Made by a program: the position numbers and the translations under genes
Notes under the pieces: model-generated
Told to the model about the DNA's origin: nothing
Databases searched by the model: none
Seen by the model: the letters and a program-made list of their open reading frames with translations, nothing else
NCBI GenBank assembly: GCA_965200945.1
Contig: OZ241749.1
Coordinates: 6,014,001 to 6,078,000, forward strand
Length of the DNA stretch: 64,000 nt
Direction: 5' to 3'
From: JADCRZ01 sp965200945
GTDB taxonomy: Bacteria; Bacteroidota; Bacteroidia; Chitinophagales; Chitinophagaceae
Shown here: positions 28,401 through 37,060 of the stretch, piece by piece
Layout of the letters: each line of letters begins with the position of its first letter
Position numbering within the stretch: the stretch's first letter is position 1

Positions 28401-29393
28401 CTACGCAGTTTTCTGAATGATACCGGCAATGATCTTTTCCGCGTGTACGCGCGAATTCTCGATGAAAAGGCTGTGCGTGTCCATGCCGCCGCAGATGACG
28501 CCTGCCAGGTACACGCCCGGAACATTGGTTTCATGGGTCTCCGTGCTGTAAGCCGGTTTCCGGACCTGGTCGTCGCCCAAACTGATACCCGTCCGGTGCA
28601 GGAAATCCAGGTCGGGCTGGTAACCGGTGAGTGCGATGACCCAGTCGTTTTGGATGGTCACTCTTCCTTCCGGGGTCATGATATCCACTTCGGTTTCGCG
28701 TATCTCGGTAACGGAGGAATGGAAGTAGGCTTTGATGGAACCTTCCTTGATCCGGTTCTCGATGTCGGGCCTCACCCAGTATTTTACGCGTTCACCGATC
28801 TGCGGTTTGCGGATGATCATGGTCACGTGGGCACCTTTGCGCCATGTTTCCAGGGCAGCGTCTACCGCCGAGTTCATGGCCCCGATCACGAGCACTTTCT
28901 GAAAGGCATAAAAGTGCGAATCTTTGTAATAATGTTTCACTTTGTCCAGCGCTTCGCCTTTTACGCCCAGCAGGTAAGGGATATCATAAAAGCCGGTGGA
29001 GATGATGACGTTCGCTGCCAGGTAGGCTTCGCGGTCGGTAGTGATGGTGAGTCCGTCGGGGCCGCGTTCGATGCGCAGCACTTTTTCAAACAGGCGGATG
29101 TTGATCTCGTTGGAAGTCGCCACGCGCCGGTAGTATTCCAGCGCTTCGGGCCGGGTGGGCTTGGCGTTGTTCGACACAAACGGCACCCCGCCGATCTCCA
29201 GCCGCTCGGAGGTGGAGAAGAAGCTCATGTTGGTCGGGTAATTATAAATAGAATTGACCAGACAGCCTTTCTCAATGATGAGGTAACTCAGTCCGGCCTT
29301 CCGCGCTTCCAGCGCGCAGGCCAGTCCGATCGGTCCGCCCCCCACGATCAATACATCAAAGCCCAGCATGTCATCCATAGTATTCCTTGCCAT
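28401..29393 (-). CDS. ypdA: YpdA-type FAD/NAD(P)-binding bacillithiol-disulfide reductase
   Basis: 330 residues from ATG 29393 (MARNTMDDMLG). It has the FAD-binding GGGPIGLACALEARKAG loop near residue 18, the family marker region NYPTNMSFFSTSERLEIGGV, and a second Rossmann motif (VLVIGAMNSAVDAALE) for NAD(P)H. The C-terminus reads VPGVYLAGVICGGMDTHSLF. YpdA proteins lack the CxxC of thioredoxin reductases, as here, and are linked to reduction of oxidised bacillithiol. That function is family-based; no bacillithiol synthesis gene is in the window. Confidence 0.88.
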   Translation of the reverse strand: MARNTMDDMLGFDVLIVGGGPIGLACALEARKAGLSYLIIEKGCLVNSIYNYPTNMSFFSTSERLEIGGVPFVSNNAKPTRPEALEYYRRVATSNEINIRLFEKVLRIERGPDGLTITTDREAYLAANVIISTGFYDIPYLLGVKGEALDKVKHYYKDSHFYAFQKVLVIGAMNSAVDAALETWRKGAHVTMIIRKPQIGERVKYWVRPDIENRIKEGSIKAYFHSSVTEIRETEVDIMTPEGRVTIQNDWVIALTGYQPDLDFLHRTGISLGDDQVRKPAYSTETHETNVPGVYLAGVICGGMDTHSLFIENSRVHAEKIIAGIIQKTA

Positions 29394-29697
29394 ATAGGGC
29401 AAAAATAACTATGATTGACGGAATTCGATGATTTGTGTGGAAGGCAAGGGATTGCTTGCACCAGGAGGGGCCTGCCGAAATGCTCCGCCCAATAGGATCT
29501 AAGCATTTGCCAAAGCCCTGTTCATTGCCTGAACCATGACTCACATGATAAAGGGATGGTGATTTTCCACCTTTACTTGTAGAGCAAACTGCCTTCCGTA
29601 CGCGACACGGCGTGCCGTGGGTATATCGATGATGTCTGCACCGTCAGTGACCCCGTTTCACGCCTGGCGGGGAAGCGGGTTATTGATTGCTTATCAG

Positions 29698-30272
29698 GCG
29701 AATCAGGTAATCAGGCAAATTCTGGTTCAGACAAAAAACAGCGATTCCCCGCTTAGATCCCCGCTCAGGCGCAGCAAGAGGTTGTGAGTGCAGCAGTAAG
29801 TTTGCGCCTGGCGGGGATGACAAGCGTTTTGGAGGTGCTGGTGACAGAGTGGTTGTGGGTGCAAGGGCGGCTCCGCGGCAGCTTTCTTCCCTTCTTATTC
29901 TTTCTCTCTCTCTCTTCTCTCCCCGGCCTTTGAAATGGGGCGTGAAGAAATTTACGGAATGGAGCGAGACCAAATGGCCTGCCGCAGGCGGCTATTTGGA
30001 GCAACGGACACGTACGGCTTTATTCTACTGCCCCTCCATGCAATGGCCCAAACCCCTACCACTGCTGAATTCAACCATGTCTGTTGCCCGCGTAATGCAG
30101 TAAATTTTAGCCCCATTTCAAAAGCCTTGCATTTTTTGGTACTTTTTGTTGCAAGACAAAAAGTACACATCGACCCGCACCTATCAAAAACGACATAGCA
30201 AGGGAAGGAAACAGCCAACGCCTTTTTTGCTCCGCTTTTGGGCGCGAAAAAGAAGAACCCGCCCCGCAGGAA
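29698..30272. repeat. Dispersed non-coding repeat, copy A
   Basis: Shares a roughly 470-bp backbone with 41936-42412 in the same orientation. Blocks in order: tandem AATCAGG units and CTGGTTCAGACAAAA (29700-29734), a hairpin TCCCCGCTCAGGCGCA/TGCGCCTGGCGGGGA (29757-29817), TTTTGGAGGTGCTGGTGACA, a pyrimidine tract (29881-29921), then a highly conserved block from CCGGCCTTTGAAATGGGGCG to AGCCCCATTTCAAAAGCC (29921-30125). Across about 167 bp of that block I count some 15 differences from copy B. Copy A then has an extra segment with a perfect 11-bp hairpin (30139-30166) before rejoining copy B. It ends 55 bp before pdhB. Confidence 0.8.
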
Positions 30273-30326
30273 AACTTTGCTATTATGACCAACAACCGAT
30301 ATTTTTGCCACTCTTAAAATATCAGT

Positions 30327-31310
30327 ATGAGACAAATTGCTTTCCGCGAGGCGCTGAGAGAAGCCATGAGTGAAGAAATGAGACGGGATGAGAAGGTTTT
30401 CCTGATGGGCGAAGAAGTCGCGGAATACAACGGGGCATACAAGGTCAGCCAGGGTATGCTGGATGAGTTCGGGCCCAAAAGAGTGATCGACACGCCGATC
30501 TCCGAACTCGGTTTTGCCGGCATCGCAGTAGGCGCCGCCCAGAACGGCCTCCGTCCCATCGTGGAGTTCATGACCTGGAACTTTGCCGTTCTCCCCCTCG
30601 ACCAGATCCTCAATACCGCCAGCAAGATGCTCGCCATGAGCGGCGGACAGGTTGGCTGCCCGATCGTTTTCCGCGGGCCCAACGGCTCTGCCGGACAGCT
30701 GGGCGCTCAGCACTCTACCGCCTTCGAAAGCATGTATGCCAATATACCCGGTCTTAAAGTAATCTCTGTAAGCAACCCCTACGATGGAAAAGGCCTGCTG
30801 AAAAGCGCCATCCGCGACAACGACCCCGTGATGTTCATGGAACCGGAAGTGATGTACGGTGAAAAAGGAGACGTCCCGGAAGAAGAATACCTGATCCCGA
30901 TCGGAAAGGCGGATGTAAAAAGACAAGGCACCGATGTCACCATCGTGTCGTTCAATAAAATGATGAAAGTGGCCCTGGCCGCTGCCACAGAGCTTGAAAA
31001 AGAAGGAGTGAGCGCCGAAGTGATCGACCTGCGGACCATCCGCCCACTCGACTGGATGACCATCCTTGAATCGGTCAAGAAAACCAACCGCCTGGTGATC
31101 GTGGAAGAACAGTGGCCCTTCGCCTCCGTTTCCTCCGAGATCGCCTATGTGATCCAGAAAGAAGGATTCGATTACCTCGATGCCCCGATCCGCCGCATCA
31201 CCAGCGCCGATGCCCCCATGCACTACGCACCTACGCTCGTAGCTGCCTACCTGCCCGACGTTCCCAGAACGGTCAAGCTGGTGAAGGAAGTGATGTATAT
31301 GAAGAAATAA
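30327..31310 (+). CDS. pdhB: Pyruvate dehydrogenase E1 component, beta subunit
   Basis: 327 residues, full length for the beta chain of heterotetrameric E1. It forms the thiamine-diphosphate-dependent decarboxylase of the pyruvate dehydrogenase complex with an alpha chain encoded elsewhere. Diagnostic segments: FREALREAMSEEMRRDEKVF, GEEVAEYNGAYKVSQGM, DTPISELGFAGIAVGAA with the ThDP-activating Glu, HSTAFESMYANIPGLKV, and EVIDLRTIRPLDW near the C-terminus. The transcript would start inside or just after repeat copy A. A perfect terminator follows. Confidence 0.95.
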   Translation: MRQIAFREALREAMSEEMRRDEKVFLMGEEVAEYNGAYKVSQGMLDEFGPKRVIDTPISELGFAGIAVGAAQNGLRPIVEFMTWNFAVLPLDQILNTASKMLAMSGGQVGCPIVFRGPNGSAGQLGAQHSTAFESMYANIPGLKVISVSNPYDGKGLLKSAIRDNDPVMFMEPEVMYGEKGDVPEEEYLIPIGKADVKRQGTDVTIVSFNKMMKVALAAATELEKEGVSAEVIDLRTIRPLDWMTILESVKKTNRLVIVEEQWPFASVSSEIAYVIQKEGFDYLDAPIRRITSADAPMHYAPTLVAAYLPDVPRTVKLVKEVMYMKK

Positions 31311-31330
31311 TTCCCAGAAATAGATTGAAA

Positions 31331-31362
31331 GCAAAAATCCGGACCCGAATCCGGATTTTTGC
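31331..31362 (+). terminator. Terminator of pdhB
   Basis: Perfect 13-bp stem GCAAAAATCCGGA (31331-31343) with TCCGGATTTTTGC (31350-31362), loop CCCGAA. It stops 6 bp before the AraC-type regulator's ATG. Confidence 0.88.
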
Positions 31363-31367
31363 ATTTT

Positions 31368-31928
31368 ATGCTGCTCTATATAAAAAATATGGTTTGCAAC
31401 CGCTGTATCGGAGCGGTCAGATCCCTGCTCGATTCTTTGCAGATCAAATATGCATCCGTACAGCTGGGTGAGGTTTCACTCAGTGAGAAACCGTCGGAGC
31501 TCCAGCTTTCGCAACTGAGGGAACGGCTCATGGCCATGGGGTTCGAACTGCTGGATGACAACCGTACCCGCCTCATCGAAAAGATCAAGACGCTGGTGAT
31601 CACACAGATCCACCACGAAGCTTCCGAACAGCGCGTCAATTTTTCCAGTCTGCTCACCGCCTCGCTTCACAAAGACTATTCTTATCTCAGCAACCTCTTT
31701 TCCGAAGTGGAAGGCACCACTATAGAGAAATACATCATCAGCCAGAAGACCGAGAAAGTAAAAGAGCTCCTCGTGTACGACGAACTCACCCTCAGCGAAA
31801 TAGCCGACCGGCTTGGCTACAGCAGCGTCGCGCACCTGTCGGCCCAGTTTAAAAAGGTGACTGGCCTTACGCCTTCTTATTTCAGGAAAAAGGGCGGCAG
31901 CCAGCGCAAAACTATCGATTCCGTGTAG
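31368..31928 (+). CDS. AraC-family regulator with HMA-like N-terminus (metal-responsive)
   Basis: 186 residues. The first 70 look like a degenerate heavy-metal-associated domain with NMVCNRCIGAVRSLLDSL (CxxC) followed by YASVQLGEVSLSE. The C-terminal 100 residues are a two-HTH AraC domain: DYSYLSNLFSEVEGTTIEKY, LTLSEIADRLGYSSVAHLSA and FKKVTGLTPSYFRKK. This architecture in Bacteroidota accompanies copper and other metal genes. The genes just downstream are an HMA/MauE protein, a HYC_CC_PP protein and a Met/His-rich outer-membrane protein, so copper sensing is the likely role (inference). Confidence 0.85.
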   Translation: MLLYIKNMVCNRCIGAVRSLLDSLQIKYASVQLGEVSLSEKPSELQLSQLRERLMAMGFELLDDNRTRLIEKIKTLVITQIHHEASEQRVNFSSLLTASLHKDYSYLSNLFSEVEGTTIEKYIISQKTEKVKELLVYDELTLSEIADRLGYSSVAHLSAQFKKVTGLTPSYFRKKGGSQRKTIDSV

Positions 31929-31930
31929 AC

Positions 31931-31964
31931 CATAATCTTGTAAACCTTATCCATAATTGTGTAA
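31931..31964. promoter_or_regulatory. Direct repeat 21 bp apart: likely AraC-type operator
   Basis: CATAATCTTGTAA (31931-31943) and CATAATTGTGTAA (31952-31964) agree at 11 of 13 positions and start 21 bp apart, two helical turns, as expected for a two-HTH AraC protein. A TAGCTTTG box at 31986-31993 matches the Bacteroidota -7 consensus TAnnTTTG, upstream of the HMA/MauE gene at 32011. Confidence 0.6.
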
Positions 31965-32010
31965 CTGATACCAGAGCCACGGTGGTAGCTTTGTGTTATA
32001 AGCTAATAGT

Positions 32011-32742
32011 ATGACACATACATATAACATTTCCGGACTTACCTGCGGCGGCTGTGTGGCCAAAGCAAAAAGCGAACTGCTGAAGATCGGTGACATCACC
32101 GAAGCAGATGTGCAGCTCGCTGCACCGCAGGCCACCCTTCAGATGCAGAAACACATACCGGTCCAGACGCTGCAAACCGCCCTGCGGAAAGCCGGCAACT
32201 ACACGATCTCCGAAGCTGACGGCGGTATGCACGTAGTGGGGACATCCGCTGAAGCCCGCTCGTGGTGGGAGACCTACAAACCGGTGCTCCTGATCTTCGG
32301 CTATGTGCTCGCCATCACGCTGCTCATAGAATGGCAGCGGGGCGGGTTTAACTGGATGAGCTGGATGACCAATTTCATGGCTGGTTTCTTCCTGGTGTTC
32401 TCTTTTTTCAAGCTGTTGAACCTGCGCGGCTTTGCCGACAGCTATTCGATGTACGACGTGATAGCCCGCCACTGGAAAGGGTGGGGATACGTATATGCGT
32501 TCGTGGAACTGGCCCTGGGCATTTGCTATGTGCTACGCCTGGCGCCGCTTCCAGTCTCCGTCATTACGTTCGTGGTAATGGGTGTCAGTATCATCGGGGT
32601 GCTGCGGTCGGTTTTCAGCAAACAGACCATCCGGTGCGCCTGCCTGGGCGATGTGTTCAACCTGCCCATGAGCACCGTTACCATCATCGAAGACGGACTG
32701 ATGATCGCCATGAGTGCGGTCACCATCGTATCTTTGCTATAA
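32011..32742 (+). CDS. HMA domain fused to MauE/DoxX-like membrane domain
   Basis: 243 residues. The N-terminal 70 form a heavy-metal-associated domain with the copper-type motif GLTCGGCVAKAKSELL. After a short linker come four hydrophobic helices (VLLIFGYVLAITLLIEW, FMAGFFLVFSFFKLLN, VYAFVELALGICYVLRLAP, VVMGVSIIGVL) and the conserved CACLGDVFNLPMSTVTIIED motif of MauE-like proteins. Probably an inner-membrane protein moving or relaying copper ions or electrons. Only 82 bp separate it from the regulator, with the putative operator in between. Confidence 0.85.
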   Translation: MTHTYNISGLTCGGCVAKAKSELLKIGDITEADVQLAAPQATLQMQKHIPVQTLQTALRKAGNYTISEADGGMHVVGTSAEARSWWETYKPVLLIFGYVLAITLLIEWQRGGFNWMSWMTNFMAGFFLVFSFFKLLNLRGFADSYSMYDVIARHWKGWGYVYAFVELALGICYVLRLAPLPVSVITFVVMGVSIIGVLRSVFSKQTIRCACLGDVFNLPMSTVTIIEDGLMIAMSAVTIVSLL

Positions 32743-32798
32743 GGGTCGAATAGCAAAGTTTTTGTATTTTTATCTTTACCTCAATCCTGGTTTTCCGC

Positions 32799-33188
32799 AT
32801 GAAGAAATTTTTCGCCTCTTTATTGATCCTGCTGTATTTCACGGCTACCACCGGGGCTACCGTGCACATGCATTACTGTATGGGCGAACTTCAGTCGTGG
32901 CAGTTATGGCACGCGAAAAAGCTGAACCGGAAATGTTCCGTTTGCGGCATGACCAAAAAGAAGGGATGCTGTGAAGACCGCCACGTAGTTATCAAGGTGG
33001 AGAAAAAGCATCCGCTGCCTGTAACCACCGTGCTTACCCTGAAGCCGGTGGCGCAGCCTCCTTCGGCGTACATCGATGTGTCCCGTCCGCTCCTTTTGCA
33101 GCAGGGTAAGCTCTGCTGTTCTTCCAACTCGCCACCGGTACCCGGAACGATACCTTTGTTCCTCCGCAATTGCACCCTGCTCATCTGA
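32799..33188 (+). CDS. HYC_CC_PP family protein, exported
   Basis: 129 residues with an N-terminal signal (FASLLILLYFTATTGATV). Family-defining residues are present: VHMHYCMGEL after the signal, then CSVCGM and KKGCCEDRHVVIKVEKKH. The cluster of Cys, His and Met after the signal suggests metal binding in the periplasm. The family is small, widespread in Bacteroidota, and not characterised. It lies 56 bp after the HMA/MauE gene and is probably in the same operon. Confidence 0.8.
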   Translation: MKKFFASLLILLYFTATTGATVHMHYCMGELQSWQLWHAKKLNRKCSVCGMTKKKGCCEDRHVVIKVEKKHPLPVTTVLTLKPVAQPPSAYIDVSRPLLLQQGKLCCSSNSPPVPGTIPLFLRNCTLLI

Positions 33189-33314
33189 TCTGATGAATCT
33201 TTTCTGCCTGTTCTCATTCTTCCGCTTGTGAATGAGGTGGATCCTGCTATCAGGTTCCGGCTACCGGAGCATCCGTTGCGCCTGAACCATTCCCTTCCCA
33301 TCAAATCAATCAGT

Positions 33315-34697
33315 ATGTATAAAATATTTTTTCTTTTATCTCTTTCTTTGGTACTCGCCGGTACTGCCGCCGCACAGCATGAACATCATATGAAACAGGA
33401 TTCATCCGCTTCAAAAAAAGGGATGGACCATAACATGAACGAGGATGGCGACATGGACAACATGGACATGGATCATGATCCCATGAACATGAGCCATTCG
33501 TTCTCGCGCAACCTGCCTATGAACCGCAACGGCTCGGGTACCGGCTGGCTCCCGGATGCCTCTCCGATGTATGGCGCCATGTACCATTCGTCGAAATGGA
33601 TGTACATGCTGCATGGCAACCTGTTCCTCCGCTACAACAACCAGGATTTCACGGGCAAGGGCTCCCGCGGTGATAAAAAATGGGACGCGCCCAACTGGAT
33701 CATGTTCATGGGACAAAGACCGGTTGGCGCCAACGGGCTTTTTCATTTCGGCGTGATGTCTTCCCTCGATGCGGTATTTGGCGGCAGCGGCTATCCGCTT
33801 CTGTTCCAGAGCGGCGAATCTTACAAAGGCAGATCCATCGTTGACCGCCAGCACCCACACGACCTGTTCTCGGAACTGTCGGCCAGCTACTCGCAGGCGT
33901 TGTCTAAAAAGATGGATGTGTTTGCTTACTTCGGCTATCCCGGCGAGCCTGCGCTGGGGCCGGTTGCTTTTATGCACCGTCCTTCGGCGCTCGACAATCC
34001 GGATGCGCCGCTTTCGCATCACTGGGTAGATGCCACACACATCACTTTCGGCGTGGCCACCCTCGGTGTGCGGTATGGCCGGTTCAAGCTGGAAGGCTCT
34101 TCGTTCACCGGCCGCGAACCCGACGAGCACCGCTACGGTTTCGACAAACCGCTTTTCAATTCCTGGAGCGGCCGGTTCTCTTACAACCCGGGCGTGAACT
34201 GGGCTCTGCAGGTGTCGCATGCCTTCATCAAAAGCCCTGAGCTGCTGCACGCCGGGGAAGATGTGAACCGTACCACCGCTTCTGCCATCTACAGTACCAG
34301 CCTAACCGGAAACAGCACCCTGAACGCTACGGCCGTATGGGGCATGAACAAGACGGCCGGACATGACGGCGAGCATGCCGTACTGCTGGAAGGATCATGG
34401 AGAAAGAAGCGGCTGGCGCTCCATACCCGTTACGAATGGGTGCAGAAGTCGACGGAAGAGCTTGCGTTGAATGAAACTATATACGGCCATGATGCGGTTT
34501 TCCCGGTGAATGCATTCACTGCCGGCTTTAACTACGACATCTTGCAAGTTGGCCAGACCCGGCTTGCGGGCGGTAGTCAGCTTACATTCTATCATGCCGG
34601 TAGCCGGCTGAACAGCCTGTATGGAAAAAATCCGATGGCGGTGGAAGTGTACCTCCGTATTTATCCCGGCATCATGAAAATGAAGATGAAGATGTAA
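33315..34697 (+). CDS. Met/His-rich outer-membrane protein of the copper cluster
   Basis: 460 residues from ATG 33315 (MYKIFFLLSLSLVLAGTAAA, signal peptide cut before QHEHH). A 60-residue segment after the signal is full of Met, His and Asp (HNMNEDGDMDNMDMDHDPMN), a likely copper-loading sequence, and the C-terminus ends MKMKMKM. The body has the alternating strands and aromatic belts of a large outer membrane barrel (YNHD-type turns, LHTRYEWVQKSTEEL, FNYDILQVGQTRLAGG). It is the last gene of the metal operon and is followed by a terminator. I infer a copper uptake, export or storage role. Confidence 0.75.
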   Translation: MYKIFFLLSLSLVLAGTAAAQHEHHMKQDSSASKKGMDHNMNEDGDMDNMDMDHDPMNMSHSFSRNLPMNRNGSGTGWLPDASPMYGAMYHSSKWMYMLHGNLFLRYNNQDFTGKGSRGDKKWDAPNWIMFMGQRPVGANGLFHFGVMSSLDAVFGGSGYPLLFQSGESYKGRSIVDRQHPHDLFSELSASYSQALSKKMDVFAYFGYPGEPALGPVAFMHRPSALDNPDAPLSHHWVDATHITFGVATLGVRYGRFKLEGSSFTGREPDEHRYGFDKPLFNSWSGRFSYNPGVNWALQVSHAFIKSPELLHAGEDVNRTTASAIYSTSLTGNSTLNATAVWGMNKTAGHDGEHAVLLEGSWRKKRLALHTRYEWVQKSTEELALNETIYGHDAVFPVNAFTAGFNYDILQVGQTRLAGGSQLTFYHAGSRLNSLYGKNPMAVEVYLRIYPGIMKMKMKM

Positions 34698-34734
34698 AGC
34701 CGTTTACCGGACCGGTCCGGTACCCTTTGAAAGC

Positions 34735-34766
34735 AGCCCCTTCCGGACAGGAGGGGCTTTTTTTTT
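34735..34766 (+). terminator. Terminator of the copper operon
   Basis: AGCCCC (34735-34740) with GGGGCT (34753-34758), extended by TTCC/GGA pairing, then a run of nine T. Confidence 0.8.
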
Positions 34767-34805
34767 GTTCATACGGAGGTAATACAGGAACTTTTACATT
34801 TGTAC

Positions 34806-35585
34806 ATGAAACTTTTTTTATCCTTCCTGGCAATGTTGCTGGTGCTTCGTGGCACGGCACAGCCCGTTCTCTATACTACGGCCAACGCCCATGCACACAA
34901 CGACTATCACAACACAGTCCCTTTCTGGAACGCCTACCAGCATGGCTTCGGTTCCATTGAAGCCGATATCTTCCTGCGCAACGGCGAACTGATCGTGGCG
35001 CACGACACCCAGGAGATCAAACTCCATCATACCCTCGAGCAATATTACCTGCTGCCCGTACAGTCGTGCCTGCAACAGAACGGCGGGTCGCCTTACCCCG
35101 ACAAGACCCTCCAGCTGCAGATGCTGATCGACATCAAAAACGATTCCGTGGCTACCCTCAACGAGCTCGTCAAAGAGCTGGAAAAACACCCGCTGATCAC
35201 CCACTCGCCGCTGGTGAAATGGGTCATCTCCGGAAACCGGCCCGCACAGGAGCAGTTCTCTTCCTACCCGGTCTATATCTGGTTCGACGGGGAGCTGGAT
35301 AAGTCTTATACGCCGGAGGCGCTGAAAAAGATCAATATGCTGAGCGACAACTTTGCGCGGTACTCGCAATGGAACGGTGCGGGCGAACTGCCAGAAAAGG
35401 ACCGGGAAGCGCTGAAGACGGCCATCAAGAAAGCGCGCGACAGCCACAAGACGGTGCGCCTTTGGAATGCGCCCGATACTGAAAATGCCTGGCAGCAGTT
35501 TATGAAGCTGGGCATCGATTACATCAATACCGATCACCTCGCAGCACTGGATGATTACCTGAAACGCCACGGTGCGCCGCGCTGA
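34806..35585 (+). CDS. Secreted PI-PLC/GDPD-like phosphodiesterase
   Basis: 259 residues with a signal peptide (LFLSFLAMLLVLRGTAQ). The mature start AHAHNDYHNTVPFWNAYQHG followed by GFGSIEADIFLRNGELIVAHD is the catalytic signature of the phosphatidylinositol-specific phospholipase C/glycerophosphodiester phosphodiesterase superfamily: His, Glu and Asp for metal binding and a second His. LQLQMLIDIKND and DYINTDHLAALDDYL are the matching later strands of the TIM barrel. The substrate is uncertain. It is a single gene between the copper terminator and the desaturase. Confidence 0.85.
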   Translation: MKLFLSFLAMLLVLRGTAQPVLYTTANAHAHNDYHNTVPFWNAYQHGFGSIEADIFLRNGELIVAHDTQEIKLHHTLEQYYLLPVQSCLQQNGGSPYPDKTLQLQMLIDIKNDSVATLNELVKELEKHPLITHSPLVKWVISGNRPAQEQFSSYPVYIWFDGELDKSYTPEALKKINMLSDNFARYSQWNGAGELPEKDREALKTAIKKARDSHKTVRLWNAPDTENAWQQFMKLGIDYINTDHLAALDDYLKRHGAPR

Positions 35586-35922
35586 CTGAGCCATCTCCGG
35601 GTAATGAAAAGTGATTTGGCATGGCCCACATTTCGGTAGAAGGGAAGCCTGTTGAAGATTAACAAATGCAATGCTGACAAATACCGGGTAAAAAGCTTAC
35701 TTTCAGCCTCCGATATATGCAGGAAGGCATTGCCCCTGCCAACAATTGTTGGTTAGCCAGAGACAATGCCGATAACCTGTGATTCATTATTTTAGTGGTA
35801 ACAGGAAAAGATGTTTCTCTTTTTATTCTGAAAATAAAAACACCAATGTTCCACATGATGACGGAAAGTTCCACCCTCAATCTATCGCTTTATAAAAATT
35901 TTATTTCCTAAAACCTTGTTAT
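35586..35922. other. Gene-free interval with a 14-bp palindrome
   Basis: 337 bp upstream of the desaturase. It contains the perfect palindrome CCAACAATTGTTGG at 35739-35752, about 170 bp before the ATG, which could be an operator. The last 100 bp are very AT-rich, as expected for a promoter. No other feature is seen. Confidence 0.5.
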
Positions 35923-37008
35923 ATGTCATTTATCGAACACGTTCTTGAACCACCTTCTTATGGCTGGAAGAACAGGGAAGGGAGTCTATACAAGCCTTCG
36001 GCAAAAGAGATCATGACAGAATTTTCGCGCCGGATAAATGTGTTCCGGACACGTAAAAACTGGCTTCCGTTTTTTTCGTGGTTTTCCCCGCTTTGTTTTA
36101 TCCCGCTGATCGTTTATTTCCTGGTCAGTCAGGTCCATCATTTCAGCTTTCTCATGATCGTGGTCGTCTTTATCTACAGCATGATCCTGATGGGCACACA
36201 TGGTACGATCTGGTACCACCGTTATTGCACCCACAGCGCTTACGTTTTTACCAACCGCTTCTGGCGTTTTATTACCCAGAACCTCGTGATCAAAGTGGTG
36301 CCGGAAGAACTTTATGTGGTCTCTCACCATGTACATCATGCCCTCTCCGATCAGCCGGGCGACCCTTACAACGCTTCCGCGGGATTTTTATATTGCTTTA
36401 TGGCCGATGCCAATCACCAGCCTATTGCAAAAGACCTTTCTGCGGAAGAATATGCCAAGACAATCCGGTTTATGCAGCATACCGGGATTACACCGAATAC
36501 ATATCAGCAATATCTCAGGTGGGGTTCCATTGCCTCTCCGGGGAGAACCATCCTGTCGACCGTGCTCAACTGGATTTTCTGGTACGGCGTATTTTATCTG
36601 ATCGGCGGTCCGGTGCTGGCAGCGGCCATTTTTACGGCCGCCTTTATCTGGGCCTTCGGCGTGCGTACATTCAACTATGAAGGGCATGGAAAGGGAAAAG
36701 ACTTGAGAAAAGAAGGGACTGACTACAATGAAAAGGATATGTCGATCAACCAGCTCTGGCCCGGCATCGTCGCCGGCGAGTGGCATAACAACCATCACCT
36801 GTATCCGGCAAGTGCCCGGTCAGGTTTCCTGAAACACCAGATCGATTTTGCCTGGTACTATATCAAGGCGCTGAAGATGATCGGTGGGGTAAGCTCATAC
36901 CATGATTCGAAAAAGCAGTTCTTGCAGCAGTACCGCAAGCCGTACCTGGAGAAAAAGCAGGATAGTAATCCTTCTGTCAGTCCCCTGAAGCGCGAAGGGT
37001 TGATGTAA
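35923..37008 (+). CDS. Membrane-bound acyl-CoA/fatty acid desaturase
   Basis: 361 residues, a di-iron desaturase that places double bonds in membrane fatty acids. Three histidine clusters are visible: HGTIWYHRYCTHSAY near residue 94, SHHVHHALSDQPGDP near 131 and EWHNNHHLYP near 286. Two pairs of hydrophobic helices flank them (FFSWFSPLCFIPLIVYFLV, FLMIVVVFIYSMILMG, and VLAAAIFTAAFIWAFGV). The C-terminus is charged and cytoplasmic. It is monocistronic and converges on the RRM gene, with a shared bidirectional terminator. Confidence 0.93.
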   Translation: MSFIEHVLEPPSYGWKNREGSLYKPSAKEIMTEFSRRINVFRTRKNWLPFFSWFSPLCFIPLIVYFLVSQVHHFSFLMIVVVFIYSMILMGTHGTIWYHRYCTHSAYVFTNRFWRFITQNLVIKVVPEELYVVSHHVHHALSDQPGDPYNASAGFLYCFMADANHQPIAKDLSAEEYAKTIRFMQHTGITPNTYQQYLRWGSIASPGRTILSTVLNWIFWYGVFYLIGGPVLAAAIFTAAFIWAFGVRTFNYEGHGKGKDLRKEGTDYNEKDMSINQLWPGIVAGEWHNNHHLYPASARSGFLKHQIDFAWYYIKALKMIGGVSSYHDSKKQFLQQYRKPYLEKKQDSNPSVSPLKREGLM

Positions 37009-37010
37009 AT

Positions 37011-37044
37011 AAAAAAGGAGAAACTTGTAAGTTTCTCCTTTTTT
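37011..37044. terminator. Bidirectional terminator
   Basis: A perfect 16-bp stem (37011-37026 with 37029-37044) flanked by A and T runs, so it works on both strands, between the desaturase stop (37008) and the RRM gene stop (37061). Confidence 0.93.
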
Positions 37045-37060
37045 ATTTGAGCTTGGCTGA

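Noticed and set aside
29952..30114. Possible small protein in repeat copies A and B (shared frame through 42186-42348)
   Set aside because: Differences between copies are often non-synonymous and there is no start or RBS support.
29952..31364. Long open frame of 470 codons on the minus strand across pdhB and repeat copy A
   Set aside because: It is antisense to a textbook E1-beta gene and runs into repeat DNA; the protein has no recognisable domain.
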